Source of the DNA: Bacteroidota bacterium | GTDB taxonomy: Bacteria; Bacteroidota; Ignavibacteria; UBA10030; SZUA-254 | Length of the DNA stretch: 64,000 bases | Direction: 5' to 3' | Assembly: GCA_020056225.1 (NCBI GenBank) | Contig: JAGVIE010000044.1 | Span: forward strand, 1-64,000 | Shown: piece after piece, positions 17,857 through 27,779 of the stretch | Layout of the letters: each line of letters opens with the position of its first letter | How positions within the stretch are numbered: position 1 is the stretch's first letter | Made by a program: the position numbers and the translations under genes | Notes under the pieces: generated by a model | What the model saw: only the letters and a program-made list of their open reading frames with translations | Databases searched by the model: none | What the model was told of the DNA's origin: nothing

Positions 17857-20483
17857 ACGAGAAACATGTTTTAGATTTGATCCACGATTATATCGATGGA
17901 ACAATAAACGATACTCAGAGAAAGATGGTCGAACTGCACATAATGCAGTGTGAATCATGCAGGAAAGAATTGGATTCAATTCGCACACTTGTTGACGAAC
18001 TGAAATCTCTGCCGAAAAGCATTAACCCTCCTGCCGATATTCTTACCGATATCGAATCGAAGCTATCTGTAAAAGAATTAGAATCACTTGAAGTAGATCA
18101 TCGCCGGAATGGAAAGGTCGAAAAAAAGATTTTCCGGTTTGTCGATTATTTCAATACGAATAAAGTCCAGGCGGCATGGTATTTTCGGGCGGCGGCGATG
18201 TTGACGGTTCTGGTCGGAGCTTTCGCGGTTTGGTTTACGCTGAGAACTTCTCCTCCACAACGGGATATAACTGATATAATTACACAGCCGATCAACGAAA
18301 TAGAATCAACAAAAAAGCAATCGGATGTTCTCGATAAATCTAAATCGACTGAGCCGACCTCAGCTTTAAAAAAAGAACAGACATCTAAATCCAAAGTCTC
18401 GGAAAAACAAGCATCCGAACCAGAGCAACCAAAACTTGCTGTAGAGAATGCACAGATACCAACAAAGCCGATTACAACGCAAAAACCACAAGAACAGTTG
18501 ATGGCGGCAGCAACACCGGATTCAATTGTTGCGAAAATCGATTCAACTCAAAAATCGATGTATCAGATTACTCAGCTTGAAAAAGGTTCGAATAAAATTG
18601 TAGGCAGAGTTATCGATGCCACTTCCGGTGATCCGATTGTAGCAGTCAATGTGCTGGCCGTTGGAACAACACGAGGTGCGGTAACCGACATGGATGGTAA
18701 ATTCACGATTGTCGGTATTCCACCCGGTTCTTATACTCTGCGGGCAAGCAAAGTGGGATATGCTGCCCTTGAGATGAGAGATGTGAAGGTTGAAAACGAT
18801 AAAGGCGCACAGTTAAATTTCAGAATGAAGTCGAGTGAAGTCCAGATTTCCGGTGTAACAATTACTGCAGAACGCCCGATGATTAATCATTTGGCGACAT
18901 CAACTGTACGTGTGCAATCTAATAATGAAGAATTGAAAACAAAGCAAGGGAATAATCTTTTCCTGCGAGGTGGTAGAAATAATGAAGTTCAATATCTAGT
19001 TGACGGAGTACCTGTCACGAGCAAATTAGATCGATTGCAAACACAACAACGTCAATTCCATACAGAAGAATATGACAAAATTAATGAGAATGAATTTCTC
19101 GATGCCCGCCAGAATCCGCTTTCAACTTTTTCTATTGATGTCGATAACGCATCGTACAGTAACGTCCGGCGTTTCATCCAAGATGGACAGATGCCACCTA
19201 AGGATGCTGTGCGAATCGAAGAACTCATAAATTATTTCACGTACGATTATCCGCAACCGAAAAATGGATATCCATTTTCAATCACGACAGAGATGTCTAC
19301 ATGTCCATGGAATGGCGAGCATAAACTTTTACTGATTGGATTGCAGGGAAAGAAAATCGCCATGGAAAATTTGCCCCCAAGCAATCTCGTTTTCCTGCTC
19401 GATGTCTCCGGCTCAATGAATGAACCTAACAAACTCCCGCTTGTGAAAGCCGCATTCAGATTGCTTGTAGATCAGTTGCGCGAAGAAGACAAAGTATCAA
19501 TTGTTGTTTATGCCGGAAGAGCTGGACTTGTCCTGCCTTCAACTTACGGCGATGAAAAAGAAGAAATATTGCACGCCATAGATCAATTGCAGGCAGGCGG
19601 TTCAACTGCAGGTGGTGAAGGAATTCTTCTTGCATACAAAATTGCGCAGGAGAATTTTAAGAAGAACGGGAACAATCGTGTTATACTTGCAACCGATGGA
19701 GATTTCAATGTCGGTATATCGAGCGATGCAGAGCTTGAGCGTCTCATCGAAGAGAAACGCGATCTCGGTATTTATCTATCAGTTCTCGGTTTCGGTACCG
19801 GAAATTACAAAGATTCAAAGATGGAAAAACTTGCTGATAAGGGAAACGGCAACTATTCGTACATCGATAATCTTAAAGAAGCACGGAAAGTATTTGTCGG
19901 GCAGATGGCAGGAACGTTATTCACTATCGCAAAAGATGTGAAGCTTCAGATTGAATTCAATCCTACGAAAGTAAAAGCATATCGTTTGATCGGCTACGAA
20001 AACCGTATGCTTGCGAAAGAAGATTTCAATAGCGATAAGAAAGATGCGGGTGAACTTGGTGCAGGACATTCCGTTACCGCTTTGTATGAAATTATTCCAA
20101 GCGGCGGTGAAGTCAATCTGCCGGAAGTTGACGATCTCAAGTATCAGGATTCGCGCATCAATCGCATTGCAAAGAAAACAAACGAGATACTCACGGTAAA
20201 GTTCCGATACAAACCACCGAAGGAATCAGAGAGCCGATTGATTGTTCATCCGCTCGAAGATGAAACAGCAGAATTGGATGAAACATCAAACAATTTCCGT
20301 TGGGCTGCTTCTATCGCGGAATTTGGGATGCTGCTTCGTGATTCGCAATTTAAAGGAAGCGCATCATTCCGCGACGCGCTTGAGCTTGCGCAGGATGCGA
20401 GAGGTAAAGATCGTGAAGGATATCGTGCTGAATTTATCCGATTCGTTGAGCTATGCAAAGACCTTGCGAGATCTCAGAAGTAA
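17853..20483 (+). CDS. Anti-sigma zinc-finger / CarboxypepD_reg-TonB-plug-like / vWA fusion protein
   Basis: An 876-residue multidomain protein. Residues 1-50 are an anti-sigma zinc finger with His29, Cys33 and Cys36 (HxxxCxxC). A membrane segment at about 107-130 is followed by a low-complexity Lys/Ser/Glu linker (150-240). Residues 248-325 form a carboxypeptidase-regulatory-like beta sandwich (GRVIDATSGDPI...GSYTLRASKVGY). About 340-390 looks like the start of a TonB receptor plug (LRGGRNNEVQYLVDGVPV). From about 415 it matches the YfbK-type vWA protein: a leader with STFSIDVDNASYSNVRR, then vWA with MIDAS DVSGSM (Asp517, Ser519, Ser521), ending near residue 870. It overlaps the sigma gene by 4 bp. 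The architecture suggests a membrane anti-sigma factor whose periplasmic part senses or binds a ligand; the reading is inference. Domain calls are firm. Confidence 0.88.
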   Translation: MNEKHVLDLIHDYIDGTINDTQRKMVELHIMQCESCRKELDSIRTLVDELKSLPKSINPPADILTDIESKLSVKELESLEVDHRRNGKVEKKIFRFVDYFNTNKVQAAWYFRAAAMLTVLVGAFAVWFTLRTSPPQRDITDIITQPINEIESTKKQSDVLDKSKSTEPTSALKKEQTSKSKVSEKQASEPEQPKLAVENAQIPTKPITTQKPQEQLMAAATPDSIVAKIDSTQKSMYQITQLEKGSNKIVGRVIDATSGDPIVAVNVLAVGTTRGAVTDMDGKFTIVGIPPGSYTLRASKVGYAALEMRDVKVENDKGAQLNFRMKSSEVQISGVTITAERPMINHLATSTVRVQSNNEELKTKQGNNLFLRGGRNNEVQYLVDGVPVTSKLDRLQTQQRQFHTEEYDKINENEFLDARQNPLSTFSIDVDNASYSNVRRFIQDGQMPPKDAVRIEELINYFTYDYPQPKNGYPFSITTEMSTCPWNGEHKLLLIGLQGKKIAMENLPPSNLVFLLDVSGSMNEPNKLPLVKAAFRLLVDQLREEDKVSIVVYAGRAGLVLPSTYGDEKEEILHAIDQLQAGGSTAGGEGILLAYKIAQENFKKNGNNRVILATDGDFNVGISSDAELERLIEEKRDLGIYLSVLGFGTGNYKDSKMEKLADKGNGNYSYIDNLKEARKVFVGQMAGTLFTIAKDVKLQIEFNPTKVKAYRLIGYENRMLAKEDFNSDKKDAGELGAGHSVTALYEIIPSGGEVNLPEVDDLKYQDSRINRIAKKTNEILTVKFRYKPPKESESRLIVHPLEDETAELDETSNNFRWAASIAEFGMLLRDSQFKGSASFRDALELAQDARGKDREGYRAEFIRFVELCKDLARSQK

Positions 20484-20499
20484 CCCCATAAAAAAATCG

Positions 20500-20525
20500 A
20501 GCCCGGTGCTTGCTCGCGCCGGGCT
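20500..20525 (+). terminator. Hairpin after the anti-sigma/vWA gene
   Basis: AGCCCGG (20500-20506) and CCGGGCT (20519-20525) form a perfect 7-bp GC stem 16 bp after the stop codon. There is no T run after it, but an A run before it, so it is a weak terminator or one for the opposite strand. Confidence 0.45.
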
Positions 20526-20737
20526 ATCTCCAGTAAGCGAATGTAAGCTGTGGAGATCTCAGTTTACTTGTTCAATTAAACAGAAATCTACCCCTTTTGT
20601 TGTGGCTCCCCTCACATCAAAGAAATATTAATCGGCAAATCCGTTTGCTGTGATTAATTGTACTTACCAAAGATTTTTAATATTTTAAGACAAAGCATAT
20701 ATCAATTCAATGAATTTATCAAGAGGGGAGTTCATTT

Positions 20738-21724
20738 ATGTCAACAAGATTAATAATAGTTTTTTGTATTTGCCTGATCGCATCGGGTTCTTACGCGCAG
20801 GTTAGACCGGTACATACATACTCGATTGTTGCCAGGGATTCATTAACGGGCGAAATGGGTGTTGCAGTTCAATCGCATTGGTTTTCTGTCGGTTCAATCG
20901 TTGTATGGGGAGAAGCCGGAGTCGGTGTTGTTGCAACACAATCATTCGCCGATCCGGCATATGGTCCGCTCGGCTTGGAGTTAATGCGTGCCGGAAAAAC
21001 TGCAAGACAAGCATTGGCAGGAATTCTCGCATCCGATCCGGGCAGAGAAGTCCGGCAGGTAGCAATGTTAGACGCATATGGGACTGTTGCAGTACATACA
21101 GGAAAGAAATGCATTCATGCGGCGGGTCATGTTGAGGGTGAGCAGTTTACTGTTCAGGCAAACCTCATGATGAACGATAAAGTCTGGCCCTCGATGGCAA
21201 AAGCGTACCGCGAGACGAAAGGCGATCTCGCTGACCGAATGCTTGCCGCGCTCGACGCGGCACAGGAAGTTGGCGGAGATATCCGCGGAAAACAATCGGC
21301 AGCGATTTTGATTGTGAGTGCGAAATCCTCAGGCAAACCGTGGAGTGATCGCATTATGGATTTGCGCGTGGAAGATCATCCCGAACCTTTAAAAGAATTG
21401 CGGCGGCTTGTAAATGTCCATCGTGCATACCAGCACATGAATAACGGCGATCTTGCGGTTGAGAAAAATGATATCGACGGTGCGCTTCGCGAATATGGCA
21501 CTGCTGAAAGAATGATACCCGAAAATCTTGAAATGAAATACTGGCACGCCGTCGCTCTTGTGAACGCGGGAAAACTGGACGAGTCTCTTCAATTGTTCAA
21601 ACAAGTGTTCGATGCTGATCCAAACTGGATTGAATTAACGCCCCGACTACCTAAAGTTGATCTGCTCCATGTTAATGAAGCTGGTTTAAGACAGATACTC
21701 AATATGGTGCATAAAAGTAAATAG
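20738..21724 (+). CDS. Exported DUF1028 protein (Ntn-hydrolase-like) with TPR-like tail
   Basis: A 328-residue secreted protein with a signal peptide at 1-20 (ending SGSYAQ). Residues 24-225 match DUF1028: THTYSIVARD-like start at about 26, GEMGVAVQSHWFSVG, GVGVVATQSFADPAYGP, and RGKQSAAILIVSA with GDIRGKQSA typical of the family. The remaining 100 residues contain two TPR-like helical hairpins (DIDGALREYGTAERMIPENLEMKYWHAVALVNAGKLDESLQLFKQVFDADP). DUF1028 members are predicted hydrolases of unknown substrate. The gene has its own ribosome site (AGAGGGGAG) and precedes the three membrane-TPR genes by 30 bp. Confidence 0.85.
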   Translation: MSTRLIIVFCICLIASGSYAQVRPVHTYSIVARDSLTGEMGVAVQSHWFSVGSIVVWGEAGVGVVATQSFADPAYGPLGLELMRAGKTARQALAGILASDPGREVRQVAMLDAYGTVAVHTGKKCIHAAGHVEGEQFTVQANLMMNDKVWPSMAKAYRETKGDLADRMLAALDAAQEVGGDIRGKQSAAILIVSAKSSGKPWSDRIMDLRVEDHPEPLKELRRLVNVHRAYQHMNNGDLAVEKNDIDGALREYGTAERMIPENLEMKYWHAVALVNAGKLDESLQLFKQVFDADPNWIELTPRLPKVDLLHVNEAGLRQILNMVHKSK

Positions 21725-21753
21725 ATATGTAAAAGAAAAACTTTCTTGAGAGC

Positions 21754-23805
21754 ATGGAAAAACGATTTTTAGTTGCGACAATTTCATTATCGGTTTTTAT
21801 ACTAGGGCTTCAGATTATCGGATATGCAGCACCGAATGTTTTTTCATGGGGCTTTCATTCGTTCGCTTTCTTACCGACAACTTTCATTATTTTTTACTTA
21901 TTTATTACAGGTATAGCAATTTTTCTTGTTTCAAATGGGTTATTCGAAAAACCGCTGGAATGGTTTTCAATAAAATTTGCTCTGAATCCGGTTCTATTTC
22001 TTAGTCTTGTTGTCTGTGTTTTCATCTGCGCGGCATTGGCGTTTCGTGTTCAAGTACCCCTGCTCGGTGATGGGTTCGTTATAATTAATATTTTTGATAA
22101 CATATTCCGGGGTATTCATCCTTTAACTGAATTATTTCCAGAACCACTATCACTAATATTCTTTTATGGATGCGTCAAAATACTCGGAACAACTATTTTT
22201 CCAGACATTCTAACTGCTTTTCTTATAGGGGAGATTACGCTTGGGATAGGTTTTATTATAACAACTTTTTTTATTTCAAGAAATATTATAGATAATCCGC
22301 GAATTCAGTTCTTATCTTTTGTATATATATCAACAGCACCGTACATGCAGCTTTTTTTCGGGTATGTAGAAACATACGCTCTTGTTTTGTTTCTCCTCTC
22401 TATCTTTACTCTTATCTCTGTATTGGTACTGAAGGGAAAAATCCCATTCTATCTGATTCTACCGGTTTTCACTATACTCGTGTATGCTCATTTTCTTTCA
22501 CTAATGCTTGGATTTGCAATATGCTATCTCTGCTTTCTTGAGTATAAAAGACACGGGATAAAACAAATTTTGATAGGGGTTTTAATCTCAGTTGGCATTA
22601 CTCTGCTAGGATTATTTTTATTACATTTTGATGTTAATCGTCTATCACGAAATATTTCTCATGCACCATATCTATCATTTCGGCAAATAAACGACGGCTA
22701 CCAGCCATATACAATATTCTCTTACTACCACCTAATTGATCTATTCAATCTTTTTGTTCTTCTTTCTCCATTTTCATTTTTTCTCATCACATTGTCGATT
22801 GTTGCTGAGAATCGTGTTGTTTTTAAATCGATTGTTATAAAGTTTTTATTATTTTGTGTTATTCCAATTATATTTTTCTTAATTATAATCAAATATGATC
22901 TGGGGGCGGTGAAAGATTGGGATATATCAGCTTCATATTTTTTTGTAATTAATCTCGTTGCTATTGTAATGTTCATAACCGCTCAGATTGCAAACAAAGA
23001 AAAAATCCTTTTCCTCACGATGACGATGACTGTTTTAACTTCTTTTCCATGGTTCTATCTCAACTCAACCATTGAGCCGAACATTAACCGAATAAAGACA
23101 ATCATGGATCAGCGCACTATGGCACGCGAAGGGTTTTATCAATCGACCTTTCACCTTTCAATGTACTATTTTCATACAAAAAACATCGATAAGATGGTCG
23201 AAGTATGGAATCAATATGTTCAACGTTATCCAAATGATGGAAAGGGATATGAAAAACTCGCCAAGTCGTATTGGGAATTGGGAGTAACTGGCTACGATAA
23301 GATCGATATGGCATTTGAACAGTGGCTGAAGATAGATCCTGAGAATATCAATATTAGTAAACAACATGCTAATTTTTGTATAGTTGCAGGAAATGCCGAA
23401 ATGAATCTCAATAATCTCGGTAAAGCTGCTAAACATTTTCAAAGGGCAATTCAATTGGATTCTTCTCTTCCAGGCTCCTACAATAATTTAGGAAATATTT
23501 ATATTATGAAGAATGAATTAGATTCTGCCGCGATGTTGTTTTTAAAAGCAATCCAGATGGATAGCAATTACACACGAGGTTACAAAAACCTTGCTGATAT
23601 TTATCTTCGTAAAAATAATCCGCGAACAGCAATCACACTATATCAACAAGCGATACAACACAATTCTACATATGTAAATGCTCATGAAAAACTGGGTAAT
23701 GCATATGAAATCATTGGAGATAAAATGAAAGCAACCGAGTCATATCAGCGTGCAGCAAGGTTGAGAAAAGCGAATGCAAGAAATATTTTGAATATGAAGG
23801 ATTGA
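21754..23805 (+). CDS. GT-C-like multipass membrane protein with C-terminal TPRs (paralog 1 of 3)
   Basis: A 683-residue integral membrane protein, first of three tandem homologues. About ten to twelve hydrophobic segments fill residues 5-445, and residues 450-680 carry TPR repeats (PGSYNNLGNIYIMKNELDSAAMLF and similar). The first extracytoplasmic loop has LLGDG with Asp106 and a PEPLS motif near Glu130; later come FFGYVETYA and KYDLGAVKDWDIS. Acidic residues in the first loop after two or three membrane helices are the mark of GT-C glycosyltransferases, and TM plus TPR resembles the eukaryotic TMTC mannosyltransferases. The homology to GT-C is an inference from layout and motifs, not a proven match. 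It is 1 bp from paralog 2. Confidence 0.7.
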   Translation: MEKRFLVATISLSVFILGLQIIGYAAPNVFSWGFHSFAFLPTTFIIFYLFITGIAIFLVSNGLFEKPLEWFSIKFALNPVLFLSLVVCVFICAALAFRVQVPLLGDGFVIINIFDNIFRGIHPLTELFPEPLSLIFFYGCVKILGTTIFPDILTAFLIGEITLGIGFIITTFFISRNIIDNPRIQFLSFVYISTAPYMQLFFGYVETYALVLFLLSIFTLISVLVLKGKIPFYLILPVFTILVYAHFLSLMLGFAICYLCFLEYKRHGIKQILIGVLISVGITLLGLFLLHFDVNRLSRNISHAPYLSFRQINDGYQPYTIFSYYHLIDLFNLFVLLSPFSFFLITLSIVAENRVVFKSIVIKFLLFCVIPIIFFLIIIKYDLGAVKDWDISASYFFVINLVAIVMFITAQIANKEKILFLTMTMTVLTSFPWFYLNSTIEPNINRIKTIMDQRTMAREGFYQSTFHLSMYYFHTKNIDKMVEVWNQYVQRYPNDGKGYEKLAKSYWELGVTGYDKIDMAFEQWLKIDPENINISKQHANFCIVAGNAEMNLNNLGKAAKHFQRAIQLDSSLPGSYNNLGNIYIMKNELDSAAMLFLKAIQMDSNYTRGYKNLADIYLRKNNPRTAITLYQQAIQHNSTYVNAHEKLGNAYEIIGDKMKATESYQRAARLRKANARNILNMKD

Positions 23806-23806
23806 T

Positions 23807-25771
23807 ATGGTAAATCGAAGTTTAGCTTTTACTGTAATTTTTATCTGTATGTTGACCGGAATATATGTTCTCGGCTTCTTGTTTCCTGGTGCTTTGACGT
23901 GGGGGTTCCATGTATTCGGTTTCTTGCCAAGATACTTCCTGTACTTCTATGTTCTATTTATTATCGCATGCACTCTCCATTTCCTGAGGAAGGATATCAA
24001 TAATATTCTCACCAGGATTTCAGATTTCATGGCGGATGTACCATACAAATTTCTTGGGATAACTATTATTACTTTTATAATCACAGCGATACTTTTTCGG
24101 GTAAAAGTGCCGCTCCTCGGCGATGGTTTTTTCCTTGTTAAAAATATTTCAGAGGCATTACGCAATACAGCACCGCTCTACTATCGCAATGAACCTCTGG
24201 CGACATCTTTTTATTTCAATATGATGGATCTGTTCGGTGTTTCAACATATAAAGAGTTTTTGCAAGTTTTTCTGACAGCTGATTTATTATTGGGAATCGG
24301 TTTTATTGTAATAGTCTTTTTAATTGTCAGAAACTTATTTTCAGATAGTCAGCATCAATTTCTTGCCTTCCTATACCTGTTGACGCCGGCATACATACAA
24401 TTATTTTTTGGATATGTGGAAACATACGCCGCCATATTGTTTATCGTTGCCGTATATACACTCACCGCTGTCATTTACTTAAAAAAGAAAATACCTTTTC
24501 CGTACGTTGCCGTTGTTTTCTTGGTGATGGTTCTTTGCCATTATTTGTCTCTGGCGCTTTTTCCGTCGCTGTTATATATAGCATATCACGAATATCGATC
24601 CCGCGGCATTCGCGGACTCATATTTGGTTTCGGCGCAGCAGCGATTATTTTTGTTGGACTTCTTGCCCTGGTTAATTTCGACGTTGATAAGTTTTCCTCC
24701 TCCGTTCCTCACAGTCATTTTTTACCCGTGTTTAACCTAAACAATCCGGAAGAAGCATATTCAACCGCTTATACTCTTTTTTCGGGATATCATCTCCTCG
24801 ATCTATTAAACTTTCTCGTGTTAATGTGCCCCTTCTCTATTCTTCTCTTGCTGTTATCATTGGGAAAAAATAAGGCAACATTCACAAAATCTGTTGAATA
24901 TAAATTTTTTGTCGCAGCCATTATACCGCTCATTATACTTCTATGCACAATCAAATTTGACCTTGGCGCCGCAAAGGACTGGGATGTTCTTGCGCCGTTT
25001 GTTTTCATCGTAGTATTATTCAGCATTTATGTTTTTCTCAGAGCAAAAATAACTGAGATGTCCGGTATATTGTCGCTTGTAATAATTTTTTCTTTCCTGA
25101 ACGGGCTGAATTTTATCTCGCTTAATTCAACGTCAGAGGCAAGTATACAGCGTTATCAAACTCTTCTTGATAAACGAACGGTCGGGAATTTCGGTTTTTA
25201 CGGCGCCACGTTGCATCTTGCTTTATATTACCACCAAACAAATAATAAACCAGCCGCGGTGGACTCATGGGAAAAATACAGTCAGGCATTTCCTTCAGAT
25301 CCAAGGGGATACCGTAACATCGTTACAAATTTGCGTTATCTGGGACCCGGCGGTTTCGCCCGAATGTCAGAGACATATGTCCGGTGGCTGAGCACAAATC
25401 CGAATGACACTAACGCAACGGTTGAATACTCGCGTTTTTGCCTGGATGCGGGTAATTATTTTTCTGGGAATAGCAATCAGCGTCAGGCAAAAATTTATTT
25501 CGAAAAAGCTGTTATATTAGATTCAACATTCGACCGCGCATATAATAACCTCGGAAGCATTTACGCTAACGAAGGAAATCTTGAAAAGGCAATTGAATTG
25601 TTTCAAAAAGCAATCAAACTCAATCCGGCATACCCGGATCCGTTTTTTAATATGGGAAGTATCTACGAAAAACACAGCAATAAAAAATCATACGAATATT
25701 ATGAGCAGGCGGCACGACTCGGCAACGCTCCTGCTCAAGAAAAACTAAAGCAACTCAATAATATTAAATAA
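23807..25771 (+). CDS. GT-C-like multipass membrane protein with C-terminal TPRs (paralog 2 of 3)
   Basis: 654 residues with the same layout as its neighbours. Shared points are the N-terminal LGFLFPGALTWGFHVFGFLP, LLGDG with Asp106 at the same position, NEPLATS with Glu129, FFGYVETYA, and KFDLGAAKDWDV. The TPR tail (about 450-650) has a clear consensus repeat AYNNLGSIYANEGNLEKAIELF. The start ATG lies 1 bp after the stop of paralog 1, so translation is coupled. Function as a lipid-linked-sugar glycosyltransferase or polymer enzyme is inferred from the shared acidic motifs. Confidence 0.7.
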   Translation: MVNRSLAFTVIFICMLTGIYVLGFLFPGALTWGFHVFGFLPRYFLYFYVLFIIACTLHFLRKDINNILTRISDFMADVPYKFLGITIITFIITAILFRVKVPLLGDGFFLVKNISEALRNTAPLYYRNEPLATSFYFNMMDLFGVSTYKEFLQVFLTADLLLGIGFIVIVFLIVRNLFSDSQHQFLAFLYLLTPAYIQLFFGYVETYAAILFIVAVYTLTAVIYLKKKIPFPYVAVVFLVMVLCHYLSLALFPSLLYIAYHEYRSRGIRGLIFGFGAAAIIFVGLLALVNFDVDKFSSSVPHSHFLPVFNLNNPEEAYSTAYTLFSGYHLLDLLNFLVLMCPFSILLLLLSLGKNKATFTKSVEYKFFVAAIIPLIILLCTIKFDLGAAKDWDVLAPFVFIVVLFSIYVFLRAKITEMSGILSLVIIFSFLNGLNFISLNSTSEASIQRYQTLLDKRTVGNFGFYGATLHLALYYHQTNNKPAAVDSWEKYSQAFPSDPRGYRNIVTNLRYLGPGGFARMSETYVRWLSTNPNDTNATVEYSRFCLDAGNYFSGNSNQRQAKIYFEKAVILDSTFDRAYNNLGSIYANEGNLEKAIELFQKAIKLNPAYPDPFFNMGSIYEKHSNKKSYEYYEQAARLGNAPAQEKLKQLNNIK

Positions 25772-25779
25772 CTTAATTT

Positions 25780-27735
25780 ATGGAAAAGAAAATACTCAGC
25801 TACACAGTCATTACATCATTCAGCCTTATCGGACTTAACATACTCGGCTATTTTTTCCCGGGCAGCATGAACTGGGGATTTCATTTTCTCGGTTTCCTCC
25901 CGCCATTCTTTTTCATTATATATATACTGCTCGCCTGCGTTATCTTTCTTCTTTTCTATTCTGGAAGATTGGAGAGATTAGTTTCAGCCGGATCAGCGTT
26001 AATGGAAAATAAACCGTACACATTTCTTGCATCGACGATATTTATGTTCATTGTCTTCGCTTTTGTTTTCCGAATCAATGCTTCGGTACTCGGGGATAGC
26101 TTCAATATGATTTATAATTTCAGGAGTTTTGCTTCCGGAGTTTCCTACCTCGCCCCCTGGCATGAACCTCTCTCGATGTACGTGCTTTATTATGCGGTCA
26201 CAATGATAGGCTCCCTGGATTATTCACAATTATCAGCATCTTTCTTTATCATAGATATCATTTTAGGAATCCTGTTCATCATCGGAACATATTATTTGGT
26301 TAAGCGCATATTCTCGTCACCGCTCCACAAGTTTATGACGTTCGTATTTCTTACGACTTTACCATACATGGAATTTTATTTCGGCTACATCGAAGTATAT
26401 GCGGTTTCTTCTCTTCTGCTCGTTCTTTTCATATTATTTTCCATATCGACTCTTCAACATAAACTTCCTTTTTATTACGTACCAATTATCTGGCTTCTTT
26501 TAACATTCAGTCATTACATTAACGGTCTTCTTGGACCCGCCGTAATCTATCTTGCATATCTCGAATACAAAGAGAAGAGAATTAAAGAAGTTATCATTGG
26601 TTTTGCCGGCGCGTTAATCATTTTATTGATTACGCTCGTCGCCGCTGAATTTGACATGGAGCGATTAATCAATATAAGCCCGGTCAGCCATTTTCTCTCT
26701 TTGACGGGCAATATATCTGCCATTAATTCTTATTCTCAAGCCTATACAATATTTTCAATTTATCATTTTGTTGATATCGCCAATTACTTTATAATGATGT
26801 CGCCATTTGCAATACTGATTATTATAATATGGGCATCATATTATAAAGAAGAAAGTTTCTTCGGAAATCCGCTTAACCTGTGGTTTACAATAGCGCTCAT
26901 ACCGATTTTTCTTTATTACCTCGTTTCTAAACTTGAACAGGGAAACGCTAGTGATTGGGATGCGTTCGCCGGGCAGTTTTTTCTACTTGCTTTGTTTGCT
27001 ACGGTTTTATTTTTCCAGCGGGAAAATCAACTGACTGCCAAAATCTTTTCATTAATAATTTGTGTTTCATTACTTCACTCTCTGCCTTGGTTCGCTGTAA
27101 ACGCTCCGAAGGAATCCAGCATACGTCGGTTCCAATCGCTTTGGAACCCTCATATCCTGTCACACCTTGGCAATTACACTCACGCACTCCGTCTTTTCCG
27201 CTACTATGAATCACAGGATGATACTCTCGGGCAGCTCGATGTATGGGATAGGTACTCTCGTATTTATCCATACGATCCCCGAGCATATATCAATGAACTT
27301 GAGGTAACAAATCTTTATGCTTCGAATGATTATGATCGAAAAATAAAAACATACGAGCGTTGGGCGTTGGCTGATCCTTCGAACGACAGCGTTCGCTACG
27401 CTCTGTCAAGTGTGTGCGTCAATAGTGGCAACAAATATTTCCATGATGGAAAGTTAGATAAAGCGAAGAATTTTTATTTGAAGGCAATTCTTGCCGACTC
27501 GTCATCCTCGCGTGCATACAATAATCTCGGCAGTGTATATGCACAACAAGGAAAAATCGACACTGCCCTCATTCTGTTTGAACGGGCAATAAAGCTCGAT
27601 ACTTCTTACGCCGAGGCATTGTATAATATTGGAAATGTATTTATGGAGAAAGGCAATAAGAAGCAAGCCGTCGAATTCATCGTGCAAGCGGCAAGGTTCG
27701 GTAATCCTCAAGCCATAGAATTTCTTAAAAAATAA
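25780..27735 (+). CDS. GT-C-like multipass membrane protein with C-terminal TPRs (paralog 3 of 3)
   Basis: 651 residues; the most diverged of the trio but with the same frame: GYFFPGSMNWGFHFLGFLP at about 23-41, VLGDS with Asp106, HEPLSM with Glu129, FYFGYIEVYA, and LEQGNASDWDAFA keeping DWD. The TPR tail (about 450-650) again has AYNNLGSVYAQQGKIDTALILF. Conservation of Asp106, the nearby Glu and DWD across all three copies while other sequence has drifted argues that each is catalytically active and has its own acceptor or donor (inference). It lies 8 bp after paralog 2; the kinase gene follows 44 bp later. Confidence 0.7.
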   Translation: MEKKILSYTVITSFSLIGLNILGYFFPGSMNWGFHFLGFLPPFFFIIYILLACVIFLLFYSGRLERLVSAGSALMENKPYTFLASTIFMFIVFAFVFRINASVLGDSFNMIYNFRSFASGVSYLAPWHEPLSMYVLYYAVTMIGSLDYSQLSASFFIIDIILGILFIIGTYYLVKRIFSSPLHKFMTFVFLTTLPYMEFYFGYIEVYAVSSLLLVLFILFSISTLQHKLPFYYVPIIWLLLTFSHYINGLLGPAVIYLAYLEYKEKRIKEVIIGFAGALIILLITLVAAEFDMERLINISPVSHFLSLTGNISAINSYSQAYTIFSIYHFVDIANYFIMMSPFAILIIIIWASYYKEESFFGNPLNLWFTIALIPIFLYYLVSKLEQGNASDWDAFAGQFFLLALFATVLFFQRENQLTAKIFSLIICVSLLHSLPWFAVNAPKESSIRRFQSLWNPHILSHLGNYTHALRLFRYYESQDDTLGQLDVWDRYSRIYPYDPRAYINELEVTNLYASNDYDRKIKTYERWALADPSNDSVRYALSSVCVNSGNKYFHDGKLDKAKNFYLKAILADSSSSRAYNNLGSVYAQQGKIDTALILFERAIKLDTSYAEALYNIGNVFMEKGNKKQAVEFIVQAARFGNPQAIEFLKK

Positions 27736-27779
27736 ATATTTTTTGGAAATGTACCATTAATCTTATATATTCGATTCGT

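Noticed and set aside
20242-20631. 129-residue forward ORF over the vWA gene's end
   Set aside because: It is an out-of-frame shadow of the vWA region and extends into the hairpin.
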